DNA of 57,217 nucleotides from Cohnella fermenti (lineage in GTDB: Bacteria; Bacillota; Bacilli; Paenibacillales; Paenibacillaceae). The stretch is from NCBI RefSeq assembly GCF_004801405.1, contig NZ_SSOB01000055.1:1-57217 (forward strand). The letters are read 5' to 3'. A model generated the notes under the pieces. It ran no database searches. It had not been told where the DNA came from and saw only the letters and a program-made list of their open reading frames with translations. Below are positions 17,701 through 26,433 of this stretch, one piece after another. The stretch's first letter is position 1. Each line of letters starts with the position of its first letter. The position numbers and the translations under genes were made by a program.

Positions 17701-18978
17701 GGCAACAACGAGTGGGTGAACTGGTACACCCAGAACGGCGGCACGGCGACCTTCGCCAAGACGACCGCGGACGGACGCACGGCCGGTCTGTTCACGCAGA
17801 CGCCGACCGCGACCAACTCGTACGCCAAGTTCCAGCCGTGGCACGATTCCGTCGACCTGTCGGGCTATCGCTATCTGGACTTCACGGTCAAAAATCCGGG
17901 CTACGCCAATCTGCGCATCAAGATCGAGCTGTCGGACGGCTCGCGCACGTACAACCTGACCGGCGGCTGGGCGACCGTGCCGACCGAGTGGACCGACCTG
18001 ACGTATAATTTGGATACGCTGACGCCGGCCGTCAACAAGAAGCAGGCAACGCTGTCCATCTGGCTGAACCAGGCCGCCGTCGGCTACGGCGAGCTGCTCA
18101 TCGACGAGATCAAGGCGACCAATACCGCGGCAGGCAGCGCCCCGACGCTGACCGGCGGCGGCGTCGACCATGCCGATGGGGATACCGAGACGGACTATAC
18201 GTTCAGCGTCACCTACACCGATGCCGACAATGAGCCGCCGTTCGCGGTCGAGCTGCTGCTGGACGGCGTTGTCCATGCGATGGGCGCAGCCGATCCGGGC
18301 GATACGACCTACACGGACGGCAAAGTCTACACATATACGGCCAAGCTGCCGCTTGGCGTCCATTCGTACTACTTCCATACGACCGATACGACGTCGGATG
18401 CGGTGTCGAGCGCCGTGCAATCCGGGCCGAATGTCGGCGGCGGCACGGGGACAGCAATGCTGCTGGAGGAGGACTTCGAGGACGGGGTCGCGGACGGCTG
18501 GACAGCGACGAGCGGCACCTGGTCGGTGCAGGCGGGGCAATATGTCGGGCAGGCGGGCAGCGGCAACAGCTTCTCCGTGGCGGGCGATGCCGCCTGGACG
18601 GATTACACGCTGCAGGCCGATGTCAGCGTCACGAGCAACACGAACGGCAACAAGGACGCCGGCCTGCTGTTCCGCTACACGGACAGCGACAACTACTACG
18701 TGCTGTACTTGAAAAACAATGACCGGACCGGCCGCAAGCTGGAGCTGGTCAAGTCGGTCGGCGGCGTCAAGACGACGCTGGCCTACGCCAATCCAAGCGT
18801 GGCGGCCGATACGTTCTACACGTACAAGATCGTCGGGGACGGCGCCGACATCTCGGTTTACCAGAACGGCACGCTCCAGTTCGCCGTCACCGACACCGCG
18901 CACGTCTCCGGCAAGATTGGCGCACGCGTGTACGCCAATACGAGAGCCTACTTCGACAATGTGACGGTGACACCGTAG
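14737..18978 (+). CDS. Secreted multidomain GH9 glycoside hydrolase
   Basis: A 1413-residue secreted enzyme. Order of parts: signal peptide ending VSAA; a beta domain (about 45-205) beginning PLLYDDFAGGG; a linker domain (about 205-310); an Ig-like CelD_N domain (about 314-405, AGYNAGGFKNAQVV); the GH9 (alpha/alpha)6 catalytic domain (about 408-870) with DLTGGWYDAGDYGKY and, near the end, WRYNEFSISIEAG carrying the probable acid Glu; an Ig-like stretch; a second copy of the first beta domain (about 967-1130); its linker partner; and a C-terminal concanavalin-like domain (about 1240-1413). The duplicated modules are probably carbohydrate-binding. GH9 enzymes cut beta-1,4-glucans, but exact specificity is unknown. 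ATG at 14737 follows GGAGG at 8 nt. No dockerin or SLH anchor is present. Confidence 0.9.
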   Translation: MRSFPPRLRLRPAARALSGWLCLALLFGLLAPLGTVSAAVAPLPGPGNPLLYDDFAGGGLFKQNWTNWYNQDGGSGTFAKTTVDSRQVGKFAQTPASGSSWAKFQPMNESVNLEPYRYLNVTLKNPGYPDSLIRIMANDGTATYNLTGGWAAVPTSWTTSQYDLNTLAPALKKSSVKLEIWLRQSGGAYGETLIDDISALTDVGGTAPVLTGGMTANSVVYTQNTSFTFTASYTDADNQKPYAMQLVVDDTVYDMLEADGNDHTYTDGKSYYYITKLPAGSHTHFFRAGDLTSDEVRTAVQSGPVVTQSNEAVDVVVSQAGYNAGGFKNAQVVSTQPLTDLSYQVKDGGGAVAASGTLTYEGFVWDRHVYSADFTSVSATGDGYTVASNGVSSYPFPIKTNVWTDYKDEMTAFYRLLRSGTATEDAYPAGYSTAAPSAKLYHEAGHLDDAASEDGTTHYDLTGGWYDAGDYGKYAGNQWVAAELALAYVRHADAAAVKYDNDSNGIPDLVDEAVFGSEYLIKFADQLGGALYDLKNNASFVHPEKSTDNVNGTADDRRLSGLGVAGSAKAAGALAATARAIREAIAQGDVASAQVAALENFADDCEAAAVVFYNYVVAHPDGPVGSYATRGGIPNAKLLADVELYLLTGDPDYRDAAASNIATLSFADLQSTNYWDMRPMSLAEFYPVADSATQTHIQSLLKQQVDFFLSSADDTPYGVLNQFKNFGVNEPHASYLGDMMRYYELFGDPAALRAVEKGIYWIFGENPWNISWVSGIGTDFVTYPHTRYDEGANGNASNPGIVFPGAMVSGPNMKDTKDKTSVSPWYEDRSLYADDTNQWRYNEFSISIEAGLLYTIMGLGSQPSASSAGASAPPRLPALSPVIGDYVRGDVTVFAGSATGLTDVSYSTSGQGGPYVPMSVSGTVYAATVDESAAAPYTNKRIDIRAADAAGSYTYSSTHYTVAAPLPDPSHPLLYDDFGGGGLWGSTGGNNEWVNWYTQNGGTATFAKTTADGRTAGLFTQTPTATNSYAKFQPWHDSVDLSGYRYLDFTVKNPGYANLRIKIELSDGSRTYNLTGGWATVPTEWTDLTYNLDTLTPAVNKKQATLSIWLNQAAVGYGELLIDEIKATNTAAGSAPTLTGGGVDHADGDTETDYTFSVTYTDADNEPPFAVELLLDGVVHAMGAADPGDTTYTDGKVYTYTAKLPLGVHSYYFHTTDTTSDAVSSAVQSGPNVGGGTGTAMLLEEDFEDGVADGWTATSGTWSVQAGQYVGQAGSGNSFSVAGDAAWTDYTLQADVSVTSNTNGNKDAGLLFRYTDSDNYYVLYLKNNDRTGRKLELVKSVGGVKTTLAYANPSVAADTFYTYKIVGDGADISVYQNGTLQFAVTDTAHVSGKIGARVYANTRAYFDNVTVTP

Positions 18979-18990
18979 CCTTTAATAGGA

Positions 18991-19023
18991 AGAGGAGCTC
19001 GCCCGACAGGCGGCTCCTCTTTT
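18991..19023 (+). terminator. Terminator of the GH9 gene
   Basis: AGAGGAGC (18991-18998) and GCTCCTCT (19013-19020) form an 8-bp stem followed by TTTT, 13 nt after the stop codon. Confidence 0.85.
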
Positions 19024-19093
19024 GGCGTTAACTTTGGGCTTTGACGCTTGGCTTTGGGCTTTTGACGCAGCGCCTCTTCTTGGGGGCGGCCCC

Positions 19094-20839
19094 TTACAGC
19101 AAATACACCCGATCCTCGTAAGGCCGAAGCCGAATTACCGGCTCCAACGGCCGCAGCCGCCTCTCCGTCCCCGTATCCGCTGCCGTCTCCGCCCCCGTCG
19201 CCGCTTCCGGCGCCCCCTCGGTCTCCGGAGCTTCCGCGTAGTTCCCGATCAGCAGCTCCGCCTCGCAGCCGACCGCATCCGCGGGCGGGCTCCACTCCGG
19301 CTCGCCGCCGTAGAAGTTCAGCGCCACGAGCAGCCTGCGCCCTTCCAGCGTCCGGACGTAGGCCATCACCTCCGGATGATCCCAATCGAGCATGTCGAAG
19401 TCTCCGTAGACGATGATGTCGTGCTTCTTGCGCAGTGCGATCAGGCGGCGATAATAATGGAAGATCGAGTCTTGATCCGCCAGCGCAGCCGCTGCGTTCA
19501 CGTCCGGATAGTTCGGATTGACCGCAATCCACGGCTCGCCCGTCGTGAAGCCTGCCTGCAGGCCGGCATCCCATTGGAACGGAGTTCTCGCGTTGTCGCG
19601 CCCCTTCGCGTGAATCGAGCGCAGCACGACACTCTCGTCCGCGCCGCCCTCCATCGCCTCGCGGTAGTAGTTCAGCGTCTCGATGTCGCGGTAATCGTCA
19701 ATCGACGGGAAGCGCACGTTCGTCATCCCGATCTCTTCTCCCTGATAGATGTATGGCGTGCCTTGCTGCATATGGAGAAAAGTCGCCAGCATCTTCGCGG
19801 ACGCCACGCGGAATTCCCCGTCGTTGCCGAACCGCGACACCACACGCGGTTGATCGTGGTTGTTCAGGTACAGGCTGTTCCAGCCTCGCCCCATCAAGGC
19901 TCGCTGCCACTTGTACGTAACTTCCTTCAGCGCCTTCAGGTGCCACGGACGAACGTCCCACTTGCCGTTGCCGGAATCGAGGTCCATGTGCTCGAACTGG
20001 AACACCATGTTCACCTCGCCGCGCTCCGGCGCCGTATAGAGCGCCGCTTCGTCCGGCTGCACGCCGGGCATCTCGCCGACCGTCATGCAGTCGTACTTCG
20101 CCAGCACCTCGCGGTTCATCTCCTGCAGAAATTCGTGGATGCGCGGACCGTCCATGAAGAACTGGCCGCCCCATTGGTAGCGCGCGTCCGCTCCGCCCGG
20201 AGCGTCCGGGTACGCCTCGTCCTTCGAGATGAAGTTGATGACGTCCATCCGGAAGCCGTCTATCCCCTTGTCCAGCCACCACGTCATCATGTCGTACACT
20301 TCCCGCCGAAGCTCCGGGTTGCTCCAGTTTAAATCCGGCTGCTTCTGGGAAAAGAGATGGAGAAAGTACTCGTCCGTTCGCTCGTCGCGCTTCCACGCAG
20401 AGCCGCCGAAGACGGACACCCAGTTGTTCGGCTCTTTCCCGTCCTTGCCGGGCTTCCAGATGTAGTAGTCTCGCTTCGGGTTGTCGCGGGAAGAGCTTGA
20501 TTCGACGAACCAGGCGTGCTCGTCCGAGCTGTGATTGACGACGAGGTCCATGATGAGCTTGATGCCTCGCGCGTGCGCTTCGGCAAGGAAGACCTCCCAG
20601 TCCTCCATCTTACCGAACTCCGGCAGGATGGCCCGGTAGTCGCGGATGTCGTAGCCGTTGTCGTCGTTCGGGGAGTCGTAGACGGGACTGAGCCAGATGA
20701 CGTCCACGCCCAGCTCCTTCAAGTAATCCAGCTTGCTCGTCATGCCCTGCAGGTCGCCGATGCCGTCTCCGTTGCTGTCCATGAAGCTTCTCGGGTAAAT
20801 CTGATACACGACGCTTTCTTGCCACCATTGCCGTTCCAT
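19094..20839 (-). CDS. GH13 alpha-glucosidase (oligo-1,6-glucosidase type)
   Basis: A 581-residue cytoplasmic GH13 enzyme that hydrolyses maltose- or isomaltose-type oligosaccharides. It begins MERQWWQESVVYQIYPRSF. The four GH13 regions are visible: DLVVNHSSDEH, DGFRMDVINFISK with the nucleophile Asp, a GEMPGV segment with the acid/base Glu, and LNNHDQPRVVSRFG with the third Asp. Near the C terminus an Ala/Thr/Glu/Gly-rich insert of about 30 residues (ETEGAPEAATGAETAADTGT) interrupts the last beta domain, longer than I expect for the family. GGAGG lies 8 nt before the ATG at 20839; the frame stays open further upstream. Confidence 0.9.
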   Translation of the reverse strand: MERQWWQESVVYQIYPRSFMDSNGDGIGDLQGMTSKLDYLKELGVDVIWLSPVYDSPNDDNGYDIRDYRAILPEFGKMEDWEVFLAEAHARGIKLIMDLVVNHSSDEHAWFVESSSSRDNPKRDYYIWKPGKDGKEPNNWVSVFGGSAWKRDERTDEYFLHLFSQKQPDLNWSNPELRREVYDMMTWWLDKGIDGFRMDVINFISKDEAYPDAPGGADARYQWGGQFFMDGPRIHEFLQEMNREVLAKYDCMTVGEMPGVQPDEAALYTAPERGEVNMVFQFEHMDLDSGNGKWDVRPWHLKALKEVTYKWQRALMGRGWNSLYLNNHDQPRVVSRFGNDGEFRVASAKMLATFLHMQQGTPYIYQGEEIGMTNVRFPSIDDYRDIETLNYYREAMEGGADESVVLRSIHAKGRDNARTPFQWDAGLQAGFTTGEPWIAVNPNYPDVNAAAALADQDSIFHYYRRLIALRKKHDIIVYGDFDMLDWDHPEVMAYVRTLEGRRLLVALNFYGGEPEWSPPADAVGCEAELLIGNYAEAPETEGAPEAATGAETAADTGTERRLRPLEPVIRLRPYEDRVYLL

Positions 20840-20884
20840 CGCGATCGCCTCCATCAAGAGAATAAGAGATGGAGCGGCTGTTGA

Positions 20885-20905
20885 CAATGACGAATTCGGT
20901 CATTG
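20885..20905. promoter_or_regulatory. Dyad symmetry upstream of the alpha-glucosidase gene
   Basis: CAATGAC and GTCATTG form perfect 7-bp arms around a 7-nt centre (GAATTCG). It lies 46 bp before the alpha-glucosidase start, in the divergent intergenic region shared with the lipoprotein gene. It is a plausible repressor operator; the protein is unknown. Confidence 0.45.
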
Positions 20906-21016
20906 CTGTTCCAGATTGTGTTGTCCGATCGGCAACCCTGACGGCCTTCGCTGCGTCTAATGGGTAATGTCTTATTGGTAAGATGAAAATACTTCTGCGA
21001 AGGCGGTGCACAACTC

Positions 21017-22270
21017 ATGATTAGAAAAGTCCATTGGTCAAATCTCGGCCTGCCGCTGCTGGCAGCCTCCCTCTTGTTCGCTTCCGGCTGCCAAGGCTCG
21101 GGCGGGAATGCAAATACGACGCTGCCGAGCGAGTCGCAGACGGCCTCGAATTCCGCTTCGGGCTCCGTCCCGTCCTCCTCTCCGTCCGATACGTCCTCTT
21201 CTCCCGCCGCTTCCCCGTCGTCTCCCGCGGAGCCCTCATCTTCATCCGCTCCCTCCTCGTCTGCCGGGCAGCTCCCGACAGGAGCGGTAACGGCGCTGAG
21301 GCTCGCGAACGACCGGATCGGCTGGGCCGGAGGAGACGGCTGGATCGCGAGAACAGACGACGGCGGCAAGAGCTGGAAGGTGCAATATTCGCAGTCGTCC
21401 CCCGTCGTCCAGATCTTCGCGTTGAACGACCGCCAAGTATGGGCGACCTTGGATACGGAAAGCTCCAAGGGGCTGCAATTGATCCGTTCGACGGACGGCG
21501 GAGACAGTTGGAGCGAGGCCGGCGTCGTGCCGGACAACGGCTTCCTTCACTTCCGCAGCGAGAAGGAAGGCTTCAGCGGCAGCTCCCGCACGACCGACGG
21601 CGGAGCGACCTGGGCGACGCCGCGAGAGCCGGAGGGGCTGATCGGCGATGTTTACTTCCATGATGCGAAGAACGGCTGGGCGGTGCGGAAGGGCAGCGGC
21701 AAGTTCGAGTTCCTGCACAGCGCGGACGACGGCAAGACATGGACGGTCGTCTTCACGCGGGAATCGGAGGTCGTGCCGACGAACGCCGTCATTCGTTCGA
21801 CAGGCGGGAACGACGTCTGGATCGAGCTGATCGGGGACTCCGGCATGACCCAGACGTCGTATTCGCTGTTCCACACGTCGGACGGCGGCAAGTCGTGGAC
21901 ACCCGTTCTCGTCAAGAACGGCGCCGGCTCGGGCCCCGCTCCCGGATTCACGATGGACGACAAGAACAAGCCGGCCGACGGCCTCGGCACGTCTCCCGGC
22001 GATCTCTATGTCGTCGATCCGAAGACGGCGATCGCGGGCGGCCAGTGCCAGGCTTGCGATACGCCGAACACGCTCGTCCGCACGACGGACGGCGGCAAGA
22101 GCTGGACCGCGGTCAAGGACGAATTCCCCGGCTACGGACAGCAGCTTCTCGCGGCGACCGATGCCGATCATATCTGGCTGGTCGCCAATGACTCCTCCGA
22201 GCCGTCCGCCTTGTTCACGTCGGACGACGGAGGAGCCACCTGGAGCCGGGTTCACGAGTTCTCCCGGTGA
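21017..22270 (+). CDS. BNR/YCF48-like repeat lipoprotein
   Basis: A 417-residue exported lipoprotein. The lipobox is LFASGC (Cys25), followed by a long Ser/Pro/Ala-rich linker (about residues 30-90). The rest is a beta-propeller made of sialidase-type Asp-box repeats: TDDGGKSWKV, STDGGDSWSE, TTDGGATWAT, SADDGKTWTV, TSDGGKSWTP, TTDGGKSWTA and TSDDGGATWS. Proteins of this kind are common in Paenibacillaceae and have no assigned function. The repeats alone do not show glycosidase activity, and no sialidase FRIP motif is present. The gene lies divergent from the alpha-glucosidase gene and upstream of the MalT-like regulator gene. Confidence 0.8.
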   Translation: MIRKVHWSNLGLPLLAASLLFASGCQGSGGNANTTLPSESQTASNSASGSVPSSSPSDTSSSPAASPSSPAEPSSSSAPSSSAGQLPTGAVTALRLANDRIGWAGGDGWIARTDDGGKSWKVQYSQSSPVVQIFALNDRQVWATLDTESSKGLQLIRSTDGGDSWSEAGVVPDNGFLHFRSEKEGFSGSSRTTDGGATWATPREPEGLIGDVYFHDAKNGWAVRKGSGKFEFLHSADDGKTWTVVFTRESEVVPTNAVIRSTGGNDVWIELIGDSGMTQTSYSLFHTSDGGKSWTPVLVKNGAGSGPAPGFTMDDKNKPADGLGTSPGDLYVVDPKTAIAGGQCQACDTPNTLVRTTDGGKSWTAVKDEFPGYGQQLLAATDADHIWLVANDSSEPSALFTSDDGGATWSRVHEFSR

Positions 22271-22279
22271 TGCTATAGT
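22271..22279 (+). promoter_or_regulatory. Extended -10 promoter element
   Basis: TGCTATAGT is an extended -10 box lying 57 bp before the MalT-like gene. No strong -35 box is visible, which is usual for extended -10 promoters. Confidence 0.45.
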
Positions 22280-22336
22280 GTAACAATAGGAACCGAACCA
22301 GGAACCGAATCGAGTCGAAGAAGGCAGGGATATGCA

Positions 22337-24928
22337 ATGCCGGGCAATGTCGTGCTCCTAACGAAAATCAGAACCCCCGTTCCAAGGCGCGAAGAGATTC
22401 GCCGGGAGCGTCTGCTGAGCACACTCGCGCTTGTCCCGGAGCGGCGGCTGACGCTCATCAGCGCTCCCCCCGGATACGGCAAGACAACTCTTGTCAGCCA
22501 GTGGGCGGAGAGCGCCTCCCTTCGCGTCGCCTGGTACTCCCTCGACGAGACGGACAACGATCTGATGAAGTTCTGGCGTTACCTGATCGCTTCCGTCTCC
22601 CGCATCGTGTCCGGCGAGCTCGACAAGAGAATGGCTCCGCTGCTCGGCGGCTACCCGAGCACAACGATCGAGACGATCGTAGACGTTCTTCTCGCCGAGC
22701 TGGAGCCGCTTGAGGGGGATTCGATTGCCATCGTGCTGGACGATTACCATTCGATCGCTGACCCTTCCATTCACGCCAGCATCGACTACCTGATCGAGCG
22801 AATGCCAGGCCACGTTCGCCTGATCGTCGCCAGCCGCCACGAGCTTCCGCTGTCCGCGGCGAAGTGGCGGGTGCGCCGGCAGTTGCTCGACATCCGGCCG
22901 GACCAGCTTCTGTTCACGGAGGACGAGATCCGCCGGTTCTGCGACCAATCGGCGGCCATCCCGCTCACCGAGGAGCGGCTCGGACTGCTGTGCAAGTGGA
23001 CCGAAGGCTGGGCGGCCAGCTTGCAATTGATCGCCTTGACCTTGAAGGAGCACGACGACCCCGACCGCTTCTTCCGGCAGTACGCAGGGACGGACCGAAG
23101 CCACGTCCAATACTTGCTGAACGAGGTATTCGGCCGTCTTCCTTCGAAGCTGCGGGAATTTCTGCTGCGGACGTCGGTGCTCTCCCGCTTCGACGCCGCG
23201 GCCGCGGAAGCGCTGGCGCCGGAGCATAACGGCCGGGAGATGCTCGAGCGGCTGCTGCGGCTTAACCTGTTTCTCGTCCCGCTTGACGACGCCGGAGGCT
23301 GGCACCGCTACCACCACCTGTTCGCGAAGTTCCTGAGAGAGCAGCTTGAGCAGGAAGACGCGGCGCTGATTCCCGAGCTTCACCGCCTGGCCGCACGCCA
23401 TCTCGCCGAGCGCCGATTGCCGGAGGAGGCGCTGGAGCATTCGCTCGAAGCCGGAGATGCCGCTCTGTCCGTGCCGCTGCTGGGAGGGCAGATCGCCTCC
23501 GTCCTCGAGCGGGGCGAGTGGAGCACCTTGCTGCGGTGGATGCGCCGAATTCCGCAGGATGCGCTTCCCTTCGAGCTGAGCCTGCTCTGCGCGTTCACGC
23601 TGATCGTAACCGGCGAGTTCGCGGATGCCGCGGAGGAACTGCGGCGGCTGGAGCGGCTGACCGAAGCGATGGAACCGGGCGACGCCCTTCAGGAGAGCAG
23701 AAGCGGCCTGTTCTTCGCGAAGATCAACCTGGCCTTCTCCACCGGCGACTACGAGCAGTGGTACGCCTATGCCGATCGAATCCCGGACATGCTCCCGGAG
23801 AGTCCCTGGCTGTATCGCTTCAACTACAACACGAACGAACCGTTTGTCCGGCGAACGGCATTCGGCCTGCGAGGAATGCAGAATGCCGAGACCGATGCGA
23901 TTGCCCTGCGGATCGTCGGGATTCTGGAGGAGCACGGCTGGGGGGATTCACTGTTCACCCAGTACATCCTCCAGTCTCTCGCCGAAGGGTACTGCGAATG
24001 GAATCGCCTGGCCGACTGCTCCCGGCTGCTGCGCAGAGTCGAGCCGATCGCCCGCCGAAGCCGGACCGGAGGCCTGTTCGTGCCGAACCGGCTCACCCGC
24101 GTTCGTCTGCTGGCGGCGGAAGGGCGCTTCAAGGACGCCCGCTCCGAGCTCGATCAGGCGATTGAGCTTGTCCGGGAGGAGCTGGAGGAGACGGTCTGGC
24201 TGGGTTCGATGCTTGCGTTCAAGGCGTGCCTTGATCTGAAGGAGGGGAACGTCTTCCGGGCGGAGAAGGCGCTGGCTTCCCTGAAGCTGTCCGCTTACGA
24301 CAGTCCTTCCCTTCTTCGTTATTCCGAATATATCGCCTATGCCCGGCTGCTCGGCATGAAGCGCAAGGAGAAGGAAGCGCTCGGCCTGCTCGGGAAGCTC
24401 GGCCGCTTAAGCCATCGCGAGAACTGCATATCGGGAATCGTGGAGGTCGCAATTCTGCAGGCGCTGCTCAATGCGCAGCGCGGCTTCCGCGGCCAGGCGT
24501 TCGAACGCCTGCGGGAGGCTCTGGAATACGGAGCGGACAACGGGTACATCCGGTCGTTCCTGGATGAAGGAGAAGCGATGCTCTCCTTGCTGTCCCAGTT
24601 CAAGGAAGCGCTGGAGCGCGGGGAGATCGATTGCGAAGGAGCCAAGCGCGCGCCGGGGCCTTACGTCGCGGCCTTGCTGGAGTTGTTCCCCCGGAAGGCG
24701 CAGCGGCAGCGTCCGGACGAGCTTCCGGAGCTCCTGTCTCCGAAGGAGACGGCCGTGCTGCTGGAGGCCGCCCGCGGAGCGGTCAACCGGGAGATCGCGG
24801 AGAGGCTTCACCTGACCGAAGGGACCGTCAAGGTGTACCTGAGCCGCATCTACGGCAAGCTCGGCGTCGCGACGCGGGTGCAGGCGCTGCGCAAGGCGGA
24901 GGAGCTTCGGCTGTTCGAATCGCTCTAA
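22337..24928 (+). CDS. MalT-like LuxR-family (LAL) transcriptional regulator
   Basis: An 863-residue STAND ATPase regulator. The N-terminal NTPase has a Walker A APPGYGKTTLV (residues 43-53) and a Walker-B-like SIAIVLDDYHSI. A helical repeat region fills about residues 380-780. The C-terminal LuxR helix-turn-helix (about 800-863) reads LSPKETAVLLEAARGAVNREIAERL, then TEGTVKVYLSRIYGKLGV. MalT of E. coli, the founder, is activated by maltotriose. The alpha-glucosidase gene nearby makes a maltooligosaccharide response possible, but this is inference. It ends 11 nt from the convergent chromate-transporter gene with no clear terminator between them. Confidence 0.88.
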   Translation: MPGNVVLLTKIRTPVPRREEIRRERLLSTLALVPERRLTLISAPPGYGKTTLVSQWAESASLRVAWYSLDETDNDLMKFWRYLIASVSRIVSGELDKRMAPLLGGYPSTTIETIVDVLLAELEPLEGDSIAIVLDDYHSIADPSIHASIDYLIERMPGHVRLIVASRHELPLSAAKWRVRRQLLDIRPDQLLFTEDEIRRFCDQSAAIPLTEERLGLLCKWTEGWAASLQLIALTLKEHDDPDRFFRQYAGTDRSHVQYLLNEVFGRLPSKLREFLLRTSVLSRFDAAAAEALAPEHNGREMLERLLRLNLFLVPLDDAGGWHRYHHLFAKFLREQLEQEDAALIPELHRLAARHLAERRLPEEALEHSLEAGDAALSVPLLGGQIASVLERGEWSTLLRWMRRIPQDALPFELSLLCAFTLIVTGEFADAAEELRRLERLTEAMEPGDALQESRSGLFFAKINLAFSTGDYEQWYAYADRIPDMLPESPWLYRFNYNTNEPFVRRTAFGLRGMQNAETDAIALRIVGILEEHGWGDSLFTQYILQSLAEGYCEWNRLADCSRLLRRVEPIARRSRTGGLFVPNRLTRVRLLAAEGRFKDARSELDQAIELVREELEETVWLGSMLAFKACLDLKEGNVFRAEKALASLKLSAYDSPSLLRYSEYIAYARLLGMKRKEKEALGLLGKLGRLSHRENCISGIVEVAILQALLNAQRGFRGQAFERLREALEYGADNGYIRSFLDEGEAMLSLLSQFKEALERGEIDCEGAKRAPGPYVAALLELFPRKAQRQRPDELPELLSPKETAVLLEAARGAVNREIAERLHLTEGTVKVYLSRIYGKLGVATRVQALRKAEELRLFESL

Positions 24929-24939
24929 CCCGCTTGGGG

Positions 24940-25485
24940 TCAGAACAGAACAATGCCGGTAAGCCCCGAGGCAACAATCACAAGCACCGGGTGCAGCTTG
25001 TAGCGGAGCATGCCGAACACGCAGCCTCCGATAATGAGCAGCGTCGCGATGAACGTCCAGTTCAGCCCTGCGGCTCCGCCCCCGCTGCCCCCGCCGATTC
25101 CGAGCAGGCGAATCGCCGCGTACAGGATCAGCATCGTGATGATCGGACGCAGGCTGTACAGCACGTAGCGCATCCACTTGCTGTCCCGCATTCGATAGAA
25201 GAACATGGCGACCAGAACGATCAGAACAAGAGACGGCAGCAGAATGCCGACCGTCGCGGCGAGCGCTCCTCCGAAGCCGTCGATCCGATATCCGATCAGC
25301 GTGGCGCCGTTGGTCGCGATGGAGCCGGGGGACATCGCCGCGATCGAGATGGCACGGGCGAAGTCGTCCTGCGTCAGCCACCCGTGCCCCTCCACCTCCG
25401 CCTGAATGGAAGGCAGAACCGCGTACCCTCCTCCGAAGGAGAACAGCCCGATTTTCAGAAACGCAAGCAATAAAGCCTTAAGCAT
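24940..25485 (-). CDS. Chromate transporter (short CHR-type), second subunit
   Basis: A 181-residue membrane protein with a single CHR domain: FLKIGLFSFGGGYAVLPSIQAEV at the N terminus, and MSPGSIATNGATLIGYRIDGF. Short-chain CHR proteins act as pairs, and its partner is encoded just upstream (25517-26158). Together they would export chromate or a related anion. A GGAGGAGG box lies 6 nt before the ATG at 25485, so the longer open frame is not used. Confidence 0.88.
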   Translation of the reverse strand: MLKALLLAFLKIGLFSFGGGYAVLPSIQAEVEGHGWLTQDDFARAISIAAMSPGSIATNGATLIGYRIDGFGGALAATVGILLPSLVLIVLVAMFFYRMRDSKWMRYVLYSLRPIITMLILYAAIRLLGIGGGSGGGAAGLNWTFIATLLIIGGCVFGMLRYKLHPVLVIVASGLTGIVLF

Positions 25486-25516
25486 ATCGTGCCTCCTCCC
25501 TAGATATACATTCCCG

Positions 25517-26158
25517 CTAGATGTAATATTCCGGACCGACCGCCTCCGGCTTGGCTCTCTTCGCCTTCCTGCGGCTCTCGGTCGCAATCCGATGACCCAG
25601 CTTCTCCTCCACGAACAGATAGGCGACCCCGATCAGCGTGCCGCCGGAGATGACCCAGAGCGGATTCAGCCCGAACACCGTCAAGCCGAGCAGCGACAGG
25701 CAGGCCAGCCCGATCGTCATCTTGTCGAAGATGGCCGCCTTGGACATGCGGTACGCCGTCGTCACCATCAGTCCGATGACCGCGCCGTGGATGCCCTGCA
25801 GCGCCGCCTGCACCTTGACGTTGTTCTCCAGCAGCGAATAGAACAGGTAGAACAACAGCCCGATCGCGAACGTCGGCAGCGTCACGCCGATAACCGCCGC
25901 AATCGCACCCGCGACGCCCGCTCTTCGATACCCGATGAAGGCCGCCGCGTTCACCCCGACTCCCCCCGGAGCCGCACTTGCCACGGACAGCATGTCGTCC
26001 AGCTCCTTCTCCTCCAGCCACTCCCGCTTGGCGACCACCTCTTCGGAGATCAGCGGAATCATGGCGAAGCCTCCTCCGAACGTCATCGGCCCGATTCGCA
26101 GGAAGATTCGGAACAGCTCCGCGAGCTTGCTTGTTTGTTCTCTCATGGTTGTCGGCAT
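25517..26158 (-). CDS. Chromate transporter (short CHR-type), first subunit
   Basis: A 213-residue CHR-domain membrane protein, partner of the next gene. It shows FRIFLRIGPMTFGGGFAMIPLI and SAAPGGVGVNAAAFIGYR. The C-terminal tail is basic and hydrophilic. The ATG at 26158 lies 6 nt after GGGGGA, so the preceding in-frame ATG is not used. The pair forms a two-gene operon with a 31-bp gap. Expression control is not visible. Confidence 0.88.
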   Translation of the reverse strand: MPTTMREQTSKLAELFRIFLRIGPMTFGGGFAMIPLISEEVVAKREWLEEKELDDMLSVASAAPGGVGVNAAAFIGYRRAGVAGAIAAVIGVTLPTFAIGLLFYLFYSLLENNVKVQAALQGIHGAVIGLMVTTAYRMSKAAIFDKMTIGLACLSLLGLTVFGLNPLWVISGGTLIGVAYLFVEEKLGHRIATESRRKAKRAKPEAVGPEYYI

Positions 26159-26373
26159 CGCAATTCCCCCGTACGTCATTAAGTCCTTCTATCATACCAT
26201 CTTTATTCCGTTTTGGAATTAAGTTTGGCGAAAATGGGGAATAAAAGTTTCTGATGCCTGAAAAACGGCCATCTTATAGATGGGATTCCGAGTGGATTAG
26301 AGGGAGTTCTATAACAAATGAAACAAAGTGGGGTCGGAACGAGATCGCACTAGCCATATCGCGGTCCGTCAAC

Positions 26374-26403
26374 TATAATAAGTACGATTGATAAATCCTA
26401 TCA
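26374..26403 (+). promoter_or_regulatory. -10 box and dyad before the ROK regulator gene
   Basis: A perfect TATAAT (26374-26379) is followed by TGATA-5 nt-TATCA (26389-26403), near the expected transcription start. The dyad may be the autoregulatory operator of the ROK protein encoded 31 bp further on. No good -35 box is seen. Confidence 0.45.
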
Positions 26404-26433
26404 TTTTAATCGGCTTAAGAGGAGGGACTTCCG

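Noticed and set aside
14785..18903. A 1372-codon open frame antisense to the GH9 gene
   Set aside because: It is a shadow frame in high-GC DNA opposite a gene with clear signal peptide and GH9 motifs. It shows no domain similarity and no ribosome binding site.
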